From: Rubrivivax sp.
GTDB lineage: Bacteria > Pseudomonadota > Gammaproteobacteria > Burkholderiales > Burkholderiaceae_C
DNA length: 37,601 bases
Assembly (NCBI GenBank): GCA_016788525.1
Contig: JAEUPD010000049.1
Coordinates: 1-37,601 of the forward strand
Direction: 5' to 3'
The notes beneath the pieces are model-generated. The model was given only the letters and a program-made list of their open reading frames with translations, was not told the origin of the DNA and ran no database searches. The translations under genes were made by a program, and so were the position numbers. Positions 1 through 9,661 of this stretch are shown here, in pieces; the stretch's first letter is position 1; each line of letters starts with the position of its first letter.

Positions 1-1361
1 AGACCTGCGTCGGCGGCCAGTGGATGGACGGCGTGCTCGTCATCGGCGGCTGCGACAAGAACATGCCCGGCGGCATGATGGGCATCCTGCGCGCCAACGT
101 GCCGGCGGTGTACGTCTACGGCGGCACCATCCTGCCGGGCAAGTACAAGGGCCAGGACCTCAACATCGTCAGCGTCTTCGAGGCCGTGGGCCAGTTCAGC
201 GCCGGCAACATGAGCGAGGAGGACTTCTGCGAGATCGAGCGCCGCGCCATCCCCGGCAGCGGCAGCTGCGGGGGCATGTACACCGCCAACACCATGAGCT
301 CGGCCTTCGAGGCGCTGGGCATGAGCCTGCCCTTCGCCAGCACCATGGCCAACGTGGAAGACCCGATCCTCGAGCACACGAAGGCCGCGGCGCGTGCGCT
401 GGTGGAGGCGGTGAAGGCCGACCTGAAGCCGCGCGACATCGTCACCCGGAAGAGCATCGAGAACGCCGTGGCCGTGATCATGGCCACCGGCGGCAGTACG
501 AACGCGGTGCTGCATTTCCTGGCCATCGCGCACGCAGCCGGTGTCGAATGGAGCATCGACGACTTCGAGCGCGTGCGCCGCAAGGTGCCGGTGCTGTGTG
601 ACCTGAAGCCCAGCGGCAAGTACCTCGCGGTGGACCTGCACCGCGCCGGCGGCATCCCGGCGGTGATGAAGGTGCTGCTCGACGCCGGGCTGCTGCACGG
701 CGACTGCCTCACCATCACCGGCAAGACGGTGGCGCAGAACCTGGCTGATGTGCCTGCGTTGCGCGCCGACCAGGACGTGATCCGCCCGATCAAGCGCCCG
801 ATGTACGAGCAGGGCCACCTCGCCATCCTCAAGGGCAACCTCAGCCCCGAAGGCTGCGTGGCCAAGATCACCGGGCTGAAGAACCCCGTCATCACCGGCC
901 CGGCGCGCGTGTTCGACGACGAGCAAAGCGCGCTGGCGGCCATCATGGCCGGCCGCATCAAGGCAGGCGACGTGATGGTGCTGCGCTACCTCGGCCCCAA
1001 GGGCGGCCCCGGCATGCCCGAGATGCTGGCACCCACCGGTGCGCTCATCGGGCAGGGCCTGGGCGAGAGCGTGGGCCTCGTCACCGACGGGCGCTTCTCC
1101 GGCGGCACCTGGGGCATGGTCGTCGGACACGTCGCCCCCGAGGCTTGCGAAGGCGGTCTGATCGCGCTGGTGAAGGAAGACGACCCGATCACCATCGACG
1201 CACACCGGCTGCTGCTGCAGCTGAACGTGGCCGAAGCCGAGATCTCTGCGCGCCGCGCGGCGTGGCGGCGGCCAGCCCTGCGGTACACGCGCGGCGTGCT
1301 CGGCAAGTTTGCGAAGAACGCCGTCAGCGCCAGCCGCGGCGCCGTGCTCGACGGGGATTGA
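1..1361 (+). CDS. ilvD: Dihydroxy-acid dehydratase, 5'-truncated by the window edge
   Basis: The frame is open from the first base (first whole codon at position 3) and ends in TGA. About 452 residues are visible of a family that is usually about 560 long, so roughly the first 110 residues lie outside. The enzyme dehydrates 2,3-dihydroxy-isovalerate and -methylvalerate to the 2-keto acids in valine and isoleucine synthesis, in the cytoplasm. The family signature CDKNMPG and the second cysteine motif [12 protein letters not shown], which supply Fe-S cluster ligands, are both present near the start, and the C-terminal DGRFSGG segment is intact. The sugar-acid dehydratase Edd belongs to the same family, but the CDKNMPGG and MYTANTM forms fit IlvD better. 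The gene ends 14 bases before the convergent Trp-rich gene. Confidence 0.95.
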   Translation, partial: TCVGGQWMDGVLVIGGCDKNMPGGMMGILRANVPAVYVYGGTILPGKYKGQDLNIVSVFEAVGQFSAGNMSEEDFCEIERRAIPGSGSCGGMYTANTMSSAFEALGMSLPFASTMANVEDPILEHTKAAARALVEAVKADLKPRDIVTRKSIENAVAVIMATGGSTNAVLHFLAIAHAAGVEWSIDDFERVRRKVPVLCDLKPSGKYLAVDLHRAGGIPAVMKVLLDAGLLHGDCLTITGKTVAQNLADVPALRADQDVIRPIKRPMYEQGHLAILKGNLSPEGCVAKITGLKNPVITGPARVFDDEQSALAAIMAGRIKAGDVMVLRYLGPKGGPGMPEMLAPTGALIGQGLGESVGLVTDGRFSGGTWGMVVGHVAPEACEGGLIALVKEDDPITIDAHRLLLQLNVAEAEISARRAAWRRPALRYTRGVLGKFAKNAVSASRGAVLDGD

Positions 1362-1375
1362 GCCGTGCCGTGGCG

Positions 1376-1732
1376 CTACAGGCGCGGCTCGTCGCGCCGG
1401 TTCAGGTCGCGGTCCTGGCTCTCGTCCAGGTGGCCGGCACCCGTGCGTGCCGCCGCGTGGCCTTCACGGCGAGCCTTGCGGGCGCGCGGGCCGAAGCCCA
1501 GCGCCTCCATCGCCTTGTCGCGCCGGTCGAGCTTGCGCTGCTCCATGCGCTCGATGGCCTTGCGCTGGGTGCGGCCGGTCGAGTCGGACCAGGCCCACCA
1601 GGCCAGCGCCGCGCCGAACGGCCACAGGAACTTCCACAGGTCGCCGAAGAGGTTGAAATTCCAGTGCGCCGGCGGCCCGATGCCGGCCCAGTTCATCACC
1701 AACAAGATGACGCCGATGACGACGAAGAGCAT
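1376..1732 (-). CDS. Small Trp-rich membrane protein (TIGR04438-type)
   Basis: The product has 118 residues. The N-terminal third is hydrophobic and unusually rich in tryptophan (HWNF, LWKF, LWPF, AWWAW), giving one or two membrane segments. The rest is a highly charged, basic Arg/Lys/Glu tail that should lie in the cytoplasm. This layout matches the small Trp-rich protein family of betaproteobacteria; its function is unknown. I chose the ATG at 1732, where the MLFVVIGV segment begins, because the frame upstream is low-complexity and reads through the cytochrome gene. A GAGG lies 8 bases upstream. The start codon overlaps, on the opposite strand, the proposed start of the cytochrome c gene (see findings). 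Confidence 0.75.
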   Translation of the reverse strand: MLFVVIGVILLVMNWAGIGPPAHWNFNLFGDLWKFLWPFGAALAWWAWSDSTGRTQRKAIERMEQRKLDRRDKAMEALGFGPRARKARREGHAAARTGAGHLDESQDRDLNRRDEPRL

Positions 1733-2075
1733 GGTGCAGCGCCTCGCGGTGGTAGTGCGGTCACTGTACCCCAACGGCCTGGCCGTCGTCGCGCTGGCGC
1801 TGGCCGTCGGCGCGAGCTTCCCGGTGCGCGCCTCGGAGGTGCTGGCGCGCGAGCACAACTGTCTGAACTGCCACCACGTCGACCGCAAGAAGATCGGCCC
1901 GGGCTTCAAGCAGGTGGCCGAACGCTACGCGAAGCAGAAGGACGCCGCGCCGAAGCTGGCCGAAAAGATCATCCGCGGCGGCGCCGGCGCCTGGGGGGCG
2001 GTGGCGATGCCATCAAACCCGGTCAGCAACGAGGAAGCGCTGGTCTTGGCGCGCTGGGTGCTGGCGACGAAGTAG
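1731..2075 (+). CDS. Class I (c551/c552-like) cytochrome c
   Basis: A 114-residue periplasmic electron carrier. Residues 1-34 form a signal peptide (Arg in the n-region, Ala/Leu/Val core, cleavage near VRA-SE). One haem site, CLNCH, lies at residues 44-48. The sixth ligand is probably Met93 within AMPSNPVS, the Pro/Met loop typical of bacterial c551-type cytochromes. The end, with a terminal helix ALVLARWVLA, is also typical. The ATG at 1731 is the first start that gives a good signal peptide; in-frame GTGs at 1734, 1749 and 1755 are alternatives, and no start has a strong ribosome site. It likely passes electrons to an oxidase or peroxidase; no partner is adjacent. Confidence 0.85.
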   Translation: MVQRLAVVVRSLYPNGLAVVALALAVGASFPVRASEVLAREHNCLNCHHVDRKKIGPGFKQVAERYAKQKDAAPKLAEKIIRGGAGAWGAVAMPSNPVSNEEALVLARWVLATK

Positions 2076-2124
2076 GCGGCGGCGGCTGGCGGCGGCGAAC
2101 GCCGGCGGGGCCTGGGTGGACACA

Positions 2125-2145
2125 TCACGTCGCTTCTCGACGTGA
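2125..2145. terminator. Perfect 8-bp hairpin between cytochrome c and acs
   Basis: TCACGTCG (2125-2132) and CGACGTGA (2138-2145) are perfect inverted repeats around the loop CTTCT. It lies 49 bases after the cytochrome stop in a convergent spacer, so it may end that transcript. There is no T-run, so it could equally be a protein site or an RNA 3'-end stabiliser. Confidence 0.4.
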
Positions 2146-2172
2146 ATGCTCCCCTGCACCCGCGACGTGCGC

Positions 2173-2211
2173 CGCGAGGCGCGTGGCGCGGGGCGGCGCC
2201 CGCGCCTCGCG
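2173..2211 (-). terminator. Long two-part hairpin just after acs
   Basis: An 11-bp perfect stem (2173-2183 with 2201-2211) is continued, after one bulged T at 2184, by a 5-bp stem (2185-2189 with 2196-2200) and a 6-base loop. It starts 9 bases beyond the acs stop codon on the minus strand. The stability should be very high. There is no U-tract, so termination may be Rho-aided or the structure may protect the mRNA end. Confidence 0.55.
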
Positions 2212-2220
2212 CGGCCCGGG

Positions 2221-4197
<1,977 letters not shown>

Positions 4198-4483
4198 GCG
4201 TGTCTCCTGCGGAGTCGAAAGGTGGGACGCGGGGCGAAGTGATCCTGTGCGGTCGTCGGGCGGCGGCAGCCGGCGCGGGCAGCCCCCGACGAGCGCGCGC
4301 TGAATGTAGCTTGGCCCGAGGCTCTGACAGACCCCTTACGCAGCCGCTGCCCGGCCCCGCCAACCGCCCCCGGGAGAACCCGGCGGCGCCCGAGGCGGCA
4401 CCGAGCCGCCACCTACAATTTCCGCCGCGGTGCCGCGGGAAGGGGAGCACCCGAATCCCCCGGCCGGCACCCTCCTTCGGCTC
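4198..4483. other. Divergent control region acs / UPF0114 gene
   Basis: This 286-bp spacer holds no convincing gene. It must contain the promoters of both flanking genes. A -10-like TACAAT is at 4414-4419 for the plus-strand gene. On the minus strand TACATT (4301-4306) is a weak -10 candidate for acs. I saw no clear sigma-54 or CRP-like site, but could not scan with a matrix. Confidence 0.4.
4414..4419 (+). promoter_or_regulatory. Candidate -10 box for the UPF0114/exchanger/Mrp block
   Basis: TACAAT, five of six matches to TATAAT, lies 65 bases before the UPF0114 start in otherwise very GC-rich sequence. No good -35 box is visible at 17 bp, so this is only a candidate. Confidence 0.3.
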
Positions 4484-5095
4484 ATGAACACCACCAACCT
4501 CTCCGACGTCGAACACGTCCGGCGCCGGCCGCTTGCCGGCTTCATCTTCGCCAGCCGCTGGCTGCAGCTGCCGCTGTACCTGGGGCTCATCGTCGCACAG
4601 TGCGTGTACGTCTTTCACTTCTGGGTCGAGCTCGTGCACCTGGTGGAGGCGGCATTCGGCAACCAGCAGGCGCTGGCCAAGCTGGTGAGCAGCATCGGCT
4701 ACCGGAGCGACGCCCCCATCGGCGCGCTCAACGAGACGGTCATCATGCTCGTCGTGCTGGCCCTGATCGATGTGGTGATGATCAGCAACCTGCTCATCAT
4801 GGTCATCGTCGGCGGCTACGAAACCTTCGTGTCCCGGCTCAACCTCGAAGGCCACCCCGACCAGCCCGAATGGCTCAGCCACGTAAATGCCTCGGTGCTG
4901 AAAGTGAAATTGGCCACTGCCATCATCGGCATCAGCTCGATCCACCTGCTGAAGACCTTCATCAATGCGGCCAACTACACCGACAAGGTGCTGCTGTGGC
5001 AGACGGTGATCCACATCGCCTTCCTGTTCTCGGCGCTGGCCATCGCGCTGGCCGATCGCATCATGCTGCCCTCCCGCGCCGGTGCCGAGCACTAG
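4484..5095 (+). CDS. UPF0114 (YqhA/TIGR00645) family inner-membrane protein
   Basis: A 203-residue membrane protein. After a charged N-terminus ([11 protein letters not shown]) there are about four hydrophobic segments, near residues 24-47, 80-110, 140-160 and 165-195. The sequence [12 protein letters not shown] near the start and the segment [17 protein letters not shown] followed by a Gly-rich turn are characteristic of UPF0114. The function of the family is not established; members are proposed to be membrane channels or transport-related. The ATG at 4484 is taken because the family N-terminus starts there; upstream codons are non-family. It lies 85 bases before the Na+/Ca2+ exchanger gene on the same strand and may be co-transcribed with it. 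Confidence 0.85.
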   Translation: MNTTNLSDVEHVRRRPLAGFIFASRWLQLPLYLGLIVAQCVYVFHFWVELVHLVEAAFGNQQALAKLVSSIGYRSDAPIGALNETVIMLVVLALIDVVMISNLLIMVIVGGYETFVSRLNLEGHPDQPEWLSHVNASVLKVKLATAIIGISSIHLLKTFINAANYTDKVLLWQTVIHIAFLFSALAIALADRIMLPSRAGAEH

Positions 5096-5180
5096 GGGTC
5101 TGCACCGCAAACTTCAAGGCCCGATTTCTTCCGCGCAGAGGCCTGGACGCGGAAGCGAGCATGCCCGTGGAAGTGCGGCG

Positions 5181-6308
5181 ATGACGGTCCTGCTCTTCCT
5201 CGCCGGCCTGGCCTGCCTGGTGGCCGGCGCGGAACTTCTGGTGCGCGGCGCCTCGAAGCTGGCGCTGGGCTTCGGCATCTCGCCGCTGGTGGTAGGGCTG
5301 ACCGTCGTGGCCTTCGGCACCAGCTCGCCGGAACTGGCCGTGTCGGTGGGCGCAGCGTTCGAAGGCAAGACCGACATCGCCATCGGCAACGTGGTCGGCA
5401 GCAACATCTTCAACGTGCTGTTCATCCTGGGCATCTCGGCGCTGATCACGCCGCTGGTGGTGAACATCCAGCTCATCCGCCAGGAGGTGCCGATCATGAT
5501 CGGCGCCTCGCTGCTGCTGTTGCTGTTGGGGGTGGACGGCCGCCTCGGCCTCAGCGATGGGTTGCTGTTCTGCGCCCTGATGGCGGCCTATACGGTGTTC
5601 CTGGTGGTGCAGTCGCGGCGCGAATCGAAGGCGGCCAATGACGAGTACGCCGCCGAGGTGAAGCCGGCCACGCCGGGCGGCTGGGACGCCCGCGTGCCGG
5701 CGCAGCTGGCGCTCATCGTGGCCGGTCTGGCGTTGCTGGTGCTGGGCTCGGAATGGCTGGTCAACGCCGCGGTCACGTTCGCCAGGTCGCTGGGCGTGAG
5801 CGACCTCGTCATCGGCCTGACCATCGTCGCGGCGGGCACCTCCATGCCCGAGGTCGCCACGTCGATCATGGCCGCCGTCAAGGGCGAGCGCGACATCGCG
5901 GTGGGCAACGTGGTGGGCAGCAGCACCTTCAACATTCTGGGCTGCCTGGGTGTCACGGCGCTGGTGGCCACCGGCAGCGGCGGCCTCGTGGTGCCGGCCG
6001 CCGTGATGAACTTCGACATCTGGGTGATGCTGGCCGTGGCGCTGGCCTGCCTGCCAGTGTTCATGACCGGCCGCGAGATCGCGCGCTGGGAGGGTGGCAT
6101 CTTCCTGGCCTACTACGCCGCCTACGTGGCCTACCTCGTCCTGGCGGCGCGGCAGCACGATGCACTGCCGGTCTTCTCGGCGGCGATGCTGAGCTTCGTG
6201 GTGCCGATCACCGTGGTGACGCTGGTGGTGGTGATGCTGCGACCGCCTCGCGCACCGAGCAGCCACGGGGCTGGCTCCGACACGGGCAGCAGCGGCAACG
6301 GTCGGTAG
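5181..6308 (+). CDS. CaCA-family Na+/Ca2+ (or K+/H+-coupled) exchanger, YrbG-like
   Basis: A 375-residue inner-membrane exchanger with the two inverted alpha repeats that form the ion site. Repeat 1 has GTSSPE at residues 46-51 and GNVVGSNIFN at about 69-78. Repeat 2 has GTSMPE at 219-224 and GNVVGSSTFN at about 242-251. The repeats are joined by a short cytoplasmic loop (RRESKAANDEYA) shorter than in eukaryotic exchangers, as in bacterial YrbG/NCX_Mj. It probably expels Ca2+ in exchange for Na+. The start at 5181 has GGAAG nine bases upstream; an in-frame upstream extension lacks family character. The stop is 3 bases before mrpA, which suggests one transcript with the Na+/H+ antiporter. Confidence 0.9.
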   Translation: MTVLLFLAGLACLVAGAELLVRGASKLALGFGISPLVVGLTVVAFGTSSPELAVSVGAAFEGKTDIAIGNVVGSNIFNVLFILGISALITPLVVNIQLIRQEVPIMIGASLLLLLLGVDGRLGLSDGLLFCALMAAYTVFLVVQSRRESKAANDEYAAEVKPATPGGWDARVPAQLALIVAGLALLVLGSEWLVNAAVTFARSLGVSDLVIGLTIVAAGTSMPEVATSIMAAVKGERDIAVGNVVGSSTFNILGCLGVTALVATGSGGLVVPAAVMNFDIWVMLAVALACLPVFMTGREIARWEGGIFLAYYAAYVAYLVLAARQHDALPVFSAAMLSFVVPITVVTLVVVMLRPPRAPSSHGAGSDTGSSGNGR

Positions 6309-6311
6309 CGC

Positions 6312-9254
6312 ATGGCTTCCACTGCCGCCGCCGGCACGACGGCTGGCCTGACGCTGCTGCTGCCGTTGATGGCCGCGCTGCCGTTCCTTTCCGCGTCGGT
6401 GCTGGCTGCGGTGCCCGACTCGCGCCGGCGGCTGGCCGCCTGGGTGGCGGGCCTCGCGGCACTGGCCGCACTGGCCGGCCTGCTGGCCCTGGCGCCAGCG
6501 GTGTTCGGCGGCGCGGTGCCGCGCTGGAGCATCGAATGGGTGCCGGCGCTCGGCCTGCGGGTGGGGTTCCGGCTCGACGGGCTGGCGTGGATGTTCGCGT
6601 TGCTGGTGCTGGGGATCGGCGCGCTGATCGTGCTGTATGCCGCCTGGTACCTGGACCCCAAGGACCCCGCGGCCCGCTTCTTCTTCTTCCTCATGCTGTT
6701 CATGGGCGCGATGCTCGGCGTGGTGCTGGCCGACAACCTCGTGCTGCTCGTCGTCTTCTGGGAACTGACGAGCCTGGCGTCGTTCCTGCTCATCGGCTAC
6801 TGGCACGGCGACGAGAAGAAAGGCGAAGACGCCCGCCAGGGCGCGCGCATGGCGCTCAGCATCACCGCAGCCGGCGGCCTGTGCCTGCTGGCCGGCCTGC
6901 TGCTCGTCGGCCACATCGTGGGCAGCTTCGAGCTGGAACGTGTGCTCGCCTCGCGCGCGGTGTTGCAGGCGCACCCGCTGTACGAAGTGGCTCTGGTCCT
7001 CGTGCTGCTGGGCTGCTTCACCAAGAGCGCGCAGTTCCCGTTCCACTTCTGGCTGCCGCACGCGATGGCGGCGCCCACGCCGGTGTCGGCCTACCTGCAC
7101 TCGGCCACCATGGTGAAGGCGGGCGTCTTCCTGCTGGCGCGTCTCTATCCCGCGCTCGGCGGCAGCGAGCCGTGGTTCTGGATCGTCTCGCTCACCGGCC
7201 TGGCCACGCTGGTGCTGGGCGCCTACATGGCGCTGTTCAAGCATGATCTGAAAGGCCTCTTGGCCTATTCAACCATCAGTCACCTCGGGCTCATCACGCT
7301 GCTGTTCGGGTTGGATGAGCCGCTGGCGGTGGTGGCCGGCGTGTTCCACATCCTCAACCACGCCACCTTCAAGGCCAGCCTGTTCATGGCCGCCGGCATC
7401 ATCGACCACGAGACCGGCAGCCGCGACATGCGGCAGCTGAACGGCCTGTGGAAGACCATGCCGATCACCGGCGCGCTGGCCATGGTGGCCAGCGCCGCGA
7501 TGGCCGGGGTGCCGCTGATGAACGGCTTTCTCAGCAAGGAGATGTTCTTCGCCGAGACCGTGGCCAAGGGGGGCCACGGACCGATGGAGTGGCTGCTGCC
7601 CGTGGGCGCCACGGTGGCCGGCGCCTTCAGCGTGGCCTACAGCCTGCGCTTCATTCACGACGTGTTCTTCAACGGCGAGCCGGTGGGACTGACCAGGATC
7701 CCGCAGGAACCGCCTCACTTCATGCGCGTGCCGGTGGAACTGCTGGTGCTGTTGTGCGTGGCCGTGGGGCTGGCACCAGCGTGGGTGGTGGGGCCGCTGC
7801 TGGCGGTGGCCGCCAAGGCCTCGCTGCTGGGCCCCAACGCCGGCGCGCTGCCCGAGTACACGCTGGCACTGTGGCACGGCCTCAATCTGCCGCTCGTGAT
7901 GAGCGCCATCGCGCTGGCGGCCGGCACGGCGCTGTACTTCGTGCTGCATAGACGCGTCAACCTGCACCGGCTGGAACACGTGCCGGCTGCGCCGCGCAAG
8001 GGCGGGCGCGACCTCTTCATGGACGCGCTGCGCCGCGGCCTGGGCCAAGCCACGCGCACCACCGGCGGCCTGCAGTCGGGGCGGCTGGCCAACTACCTGT
8101 GGCTGCTGGTGGCGATGGCGGTGCTGGCCGGCGCGGCGCCGTTCCTGCGCGCCGGCACACAGGCCGGGCCCAGCGTGAGCGGTGCCCACCCCGACCTCGC
8201 CTTCGTCGCGCTGTGGAGCATCGGCATCGCCGCCACCGTGGCCACCGTGGTGCTGCATCGCCGGCGGCTGCTGGCCCTGTTGCTGATGGGCGCCGTGGGC
8301 CTGGTGGTGAGCCTGGCGTTCGTCTACTTCTCGGCGCCCGACCTGGCGCTGACCCAACTGCTGGTGGAGGTGGCCACCATCGTGCTCATGATGCTGGCGC
8401 TGCACTGGCTGCCCGAGCGGCCCAACGTGGCCACCACCCCCGACCCCAGCGACACCGCCGCCCGCCGCGGCGCCGATGCGGTACTGGCCGGCCTGGCCGG
8501 CCTGGGCGTGGCCACGCTCGTGTGGATGGTGCTCGGCCGCCCGTTCGACTCGATCTCGCCGCACTTCCTGCGCACCGCGGTGCCCGAGGGCGGTGGTTCG
8601 AACGCGGTGAACGTGATCATCGTCGACTACCGCGGCTTCGACACGCTGGGCGAAATCGCGGTGATGGGGCTGGCCGCACTGGTCATCACCGCCTTGCTGG
8701 CGCCGAAGGCCGATGCGCCCTGGCGTGCCCCGGCCTGGGCCGCCGGGCCCTCCAGCGGCAGCGGCACAGCCGACAGCGGCCGTTCGCTGATGCTCGAACT
8801 CATCAGCCGGCTGCTGCTGCCGCTGGCCGCGCTGGTCTCGATCTACCTGTTCCTGCGCGGCCACAACCTGCCCGGCGGCGGCTTCATCGCCGGGCTGGTG
8901 CTGGCCCTCGCCTTCACGCTGCAGTTCGTGGCCAGCGGCCATGCCGAGGTGGGCCGGCGCATGGGTGCCGACTTCCGCCCCTGGGTGGGCTGGGGCCTCT
9001 TGATCGCCGGCGGCTGCGGCCTCGGGGCCTGGGCCTTCGGCGCGCCGTTCCTCACCAGCACCTACGACTACCCCTGGGTGCCGCTCGTCGGCGCGGTGCC
9101 GCTGGCCAGCGCCTCGGTGTTCGACCTCGGGGTCTTTCTCACCGTGGTGGGCGCAACGATGGTGATGCTGCTGTCGCTGGCCCGCGTGGATGCCAGCGCG
9201 CCGGCATGCCACCCCACCGATTCAACCCGCGTCATGCCGCAGGCCGCGCGATGA
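6312..9254 (+). CDS. mrpA: Mrp/Pha Na+(K+)/H+ antiporter subunit A fused to subunit B
   Basis: A 980-residue polytopic membrane protein. The first ~750 residues are the NuoL-like MrpA antiporter core, with FWELTSLASFLLIGYW (Glu about 151) and the conserved helix segments TKSAQFPFHFWLP and HSATMVKAGVFLLARL. A further C-terminal MrpA segment has the LALTQLLVE motif. From about residue 825 (MLELISRLLLPLA) to the end the sequence is an MrpB/MnhB domain, with GHNLPGGGFIAGL. This A-B fusion defines group-2 (PhaAB-type) systems of proteobacteria. With C-G it forms one complex that exchanges cytoplasmic Na+ or K+ for H+. It follows the exchanger stop by 3 bases and overlaps mrpC by 4 (ATGA). No strong ribosome site is seen at 6312, consistent with translational coupling. 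Confidence 0.95.
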   Translation: MASTAAAGTTAGLTLLLPLMAALPFLSASVLAAVPDSRRRLAAWVAGLAALAALAGLLALAPAVFGGAVPRWSIEWVPALGLRVGFRLDGLAWMFALLVLGIGALIVLYAAWYLDPKDPAARFFFFLMLFMGAMLGVVLADNLVLLVVFWELTSLASFLLIGYWHGDEKKGEDARQGARMALSITAAGGLCLLAGLLLVGHIVGSFELERVLASRAVLQAHPLYEVALVLVLLGCFTKSAQFPFHFWLPHAMAAPTPVSAYLHSATMVKAGVFLLARLYPALGGSEPWFWIVSLTGLATLVLGAYMALFKHDLKGLLAYSTISHLGLITLLFGLDEPLAVVAGVFHILNHATFKASLFMAAGIIDHETGSRDMRQLNGLWKTMPITGALAMVASAAMAGVPLMNGFLSKEMFFAETVAKGGHGPMEWLLPVGATVAGAFSVAYSLRFIHDVFFNGEPVGLTRIPQEPPHFMRVPVELLVLLCVAVGLAPAWVVGPLLAVAAKASLLGPNAGALPEYTLALWHGLNLPLVMSAIALAAGTALYFVLHRRVNLHRLEHVPAAPRKGGRDLFMDALRRGLGQATRTTGGLQSGRLANYLWLLVAMAVLAGAAPFLRAGTQAGPSVSGAHPDLAFVALWSIGIAATVATVVLHRRRLLALLLMGAVGLVVSLAFVYFSAPDLALTQLLVEVATIVLMMLALHWLPERPNVATTPDPSDTAARRGADAVLAGLAGLGVATLVWMVLGRPFDSISPHFLRTAVPEGGGSNAVNVIIVDYRGFDTLGEIAVMGLAALVITALLAPKADAPWRAPAWAAGPSSGSGTADSGRSLMLELISRLLLPLAALVSIYLFLRGHNLPGGGFIAGLVLALAFTLQFVASGHAEVGRRMGADFRPWVGWGLLIAGGCGLGAWAFGAPFLTSTYDYPWVPLVGAVPLASASVFDLGVFLTVVGATMVMLLSLARVDASAPACHPTDSTRVMPQAAR

Positions 9255-9661
9255 CGCCGCTGCTGATCGCCATTGCGCTGGGCGTGCTCACCGCTGCCGG
9301 TGTGTGGCTGATGCTGCGGCCACGCACCTTCGACCTCGTGTTCGGCCTCACGCTGCTGAGCTACGCGGTCAACCTGTTCATCTTCTTCACCGGGCGGCTG
9401 GCCGTGGGCCTGCCGCCCATCATCGACGGCCGCCGCGCACCCACGCTGGCCGAGTACGCCGACCCGCTGCCGCAGGCGCTGGTGCTCACGGCCATCGTCA
9501 TCAGTTTCGCGATGACCGCGGTGCTGCTGGTGATTGCGCTGCGCGCGCGCGCCGAGACCGGCACCGACCATGCCGACGGCACGGAACGTGACATCGGCCT
9601 GCCCACGGAAGGCGCCACCGGCTTGCCTGCGGAACAAGCCGCCGAGGAGCGCGCGCCGTGA
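9251..9661 (+). CDS. mrpC: Mrp antiporter subunit C (NuoK-like)
   Basis: The product has 136 residues. Three membrane helices homologous to NuoK are present. The segment FDLVFGLTLLSYAVNLFIFF and the later DPLPQALVLTAIVISFAM are the conserved MrpC/MnhC core, including the DPxPQALVLTAIVI signature. It is part of the antiporter membrane arm. The start ATG overlaps the mrpA stop (ATGA, 9251-9254) and the stop overlaps mrpD's GTG start. After the third helix there is a hydrophilic tail of about 40 residues, Glu/Asp/Thr-rich, so the protein is a little longer than the usual 110-115. Function of the tail is unknown. Confidence 0.95.
   Translation: MTPLLIAIALGVLTAAGVWLMLRPRTFDLVFGLTLLSYAVNLFIFFTGRLAVGLPPIIDGRRAPTLAEYADPLPQALVLTAIVISFAMTAVLLVIALRARAETGTDHADGTERDIGLPTEGATGLPAEQAAEERAP

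Noticed and set aside
1365-1730. Upstream in-frame starts that would lengthen the cytochrome c by up to 122 residues.
   Set aside because: The extension is antisense to the Trp-rich gene, basic and non-family, and would bury the signal peptide.
5061-9212. Long minus-strand open frames (727 and 647 codons) opposite the exchanger and mrpA.
   Set aside because: Their translations are low-complexity His/Gln/Arg sequence; the plus strand encodes well-conserved membrane proteins there.
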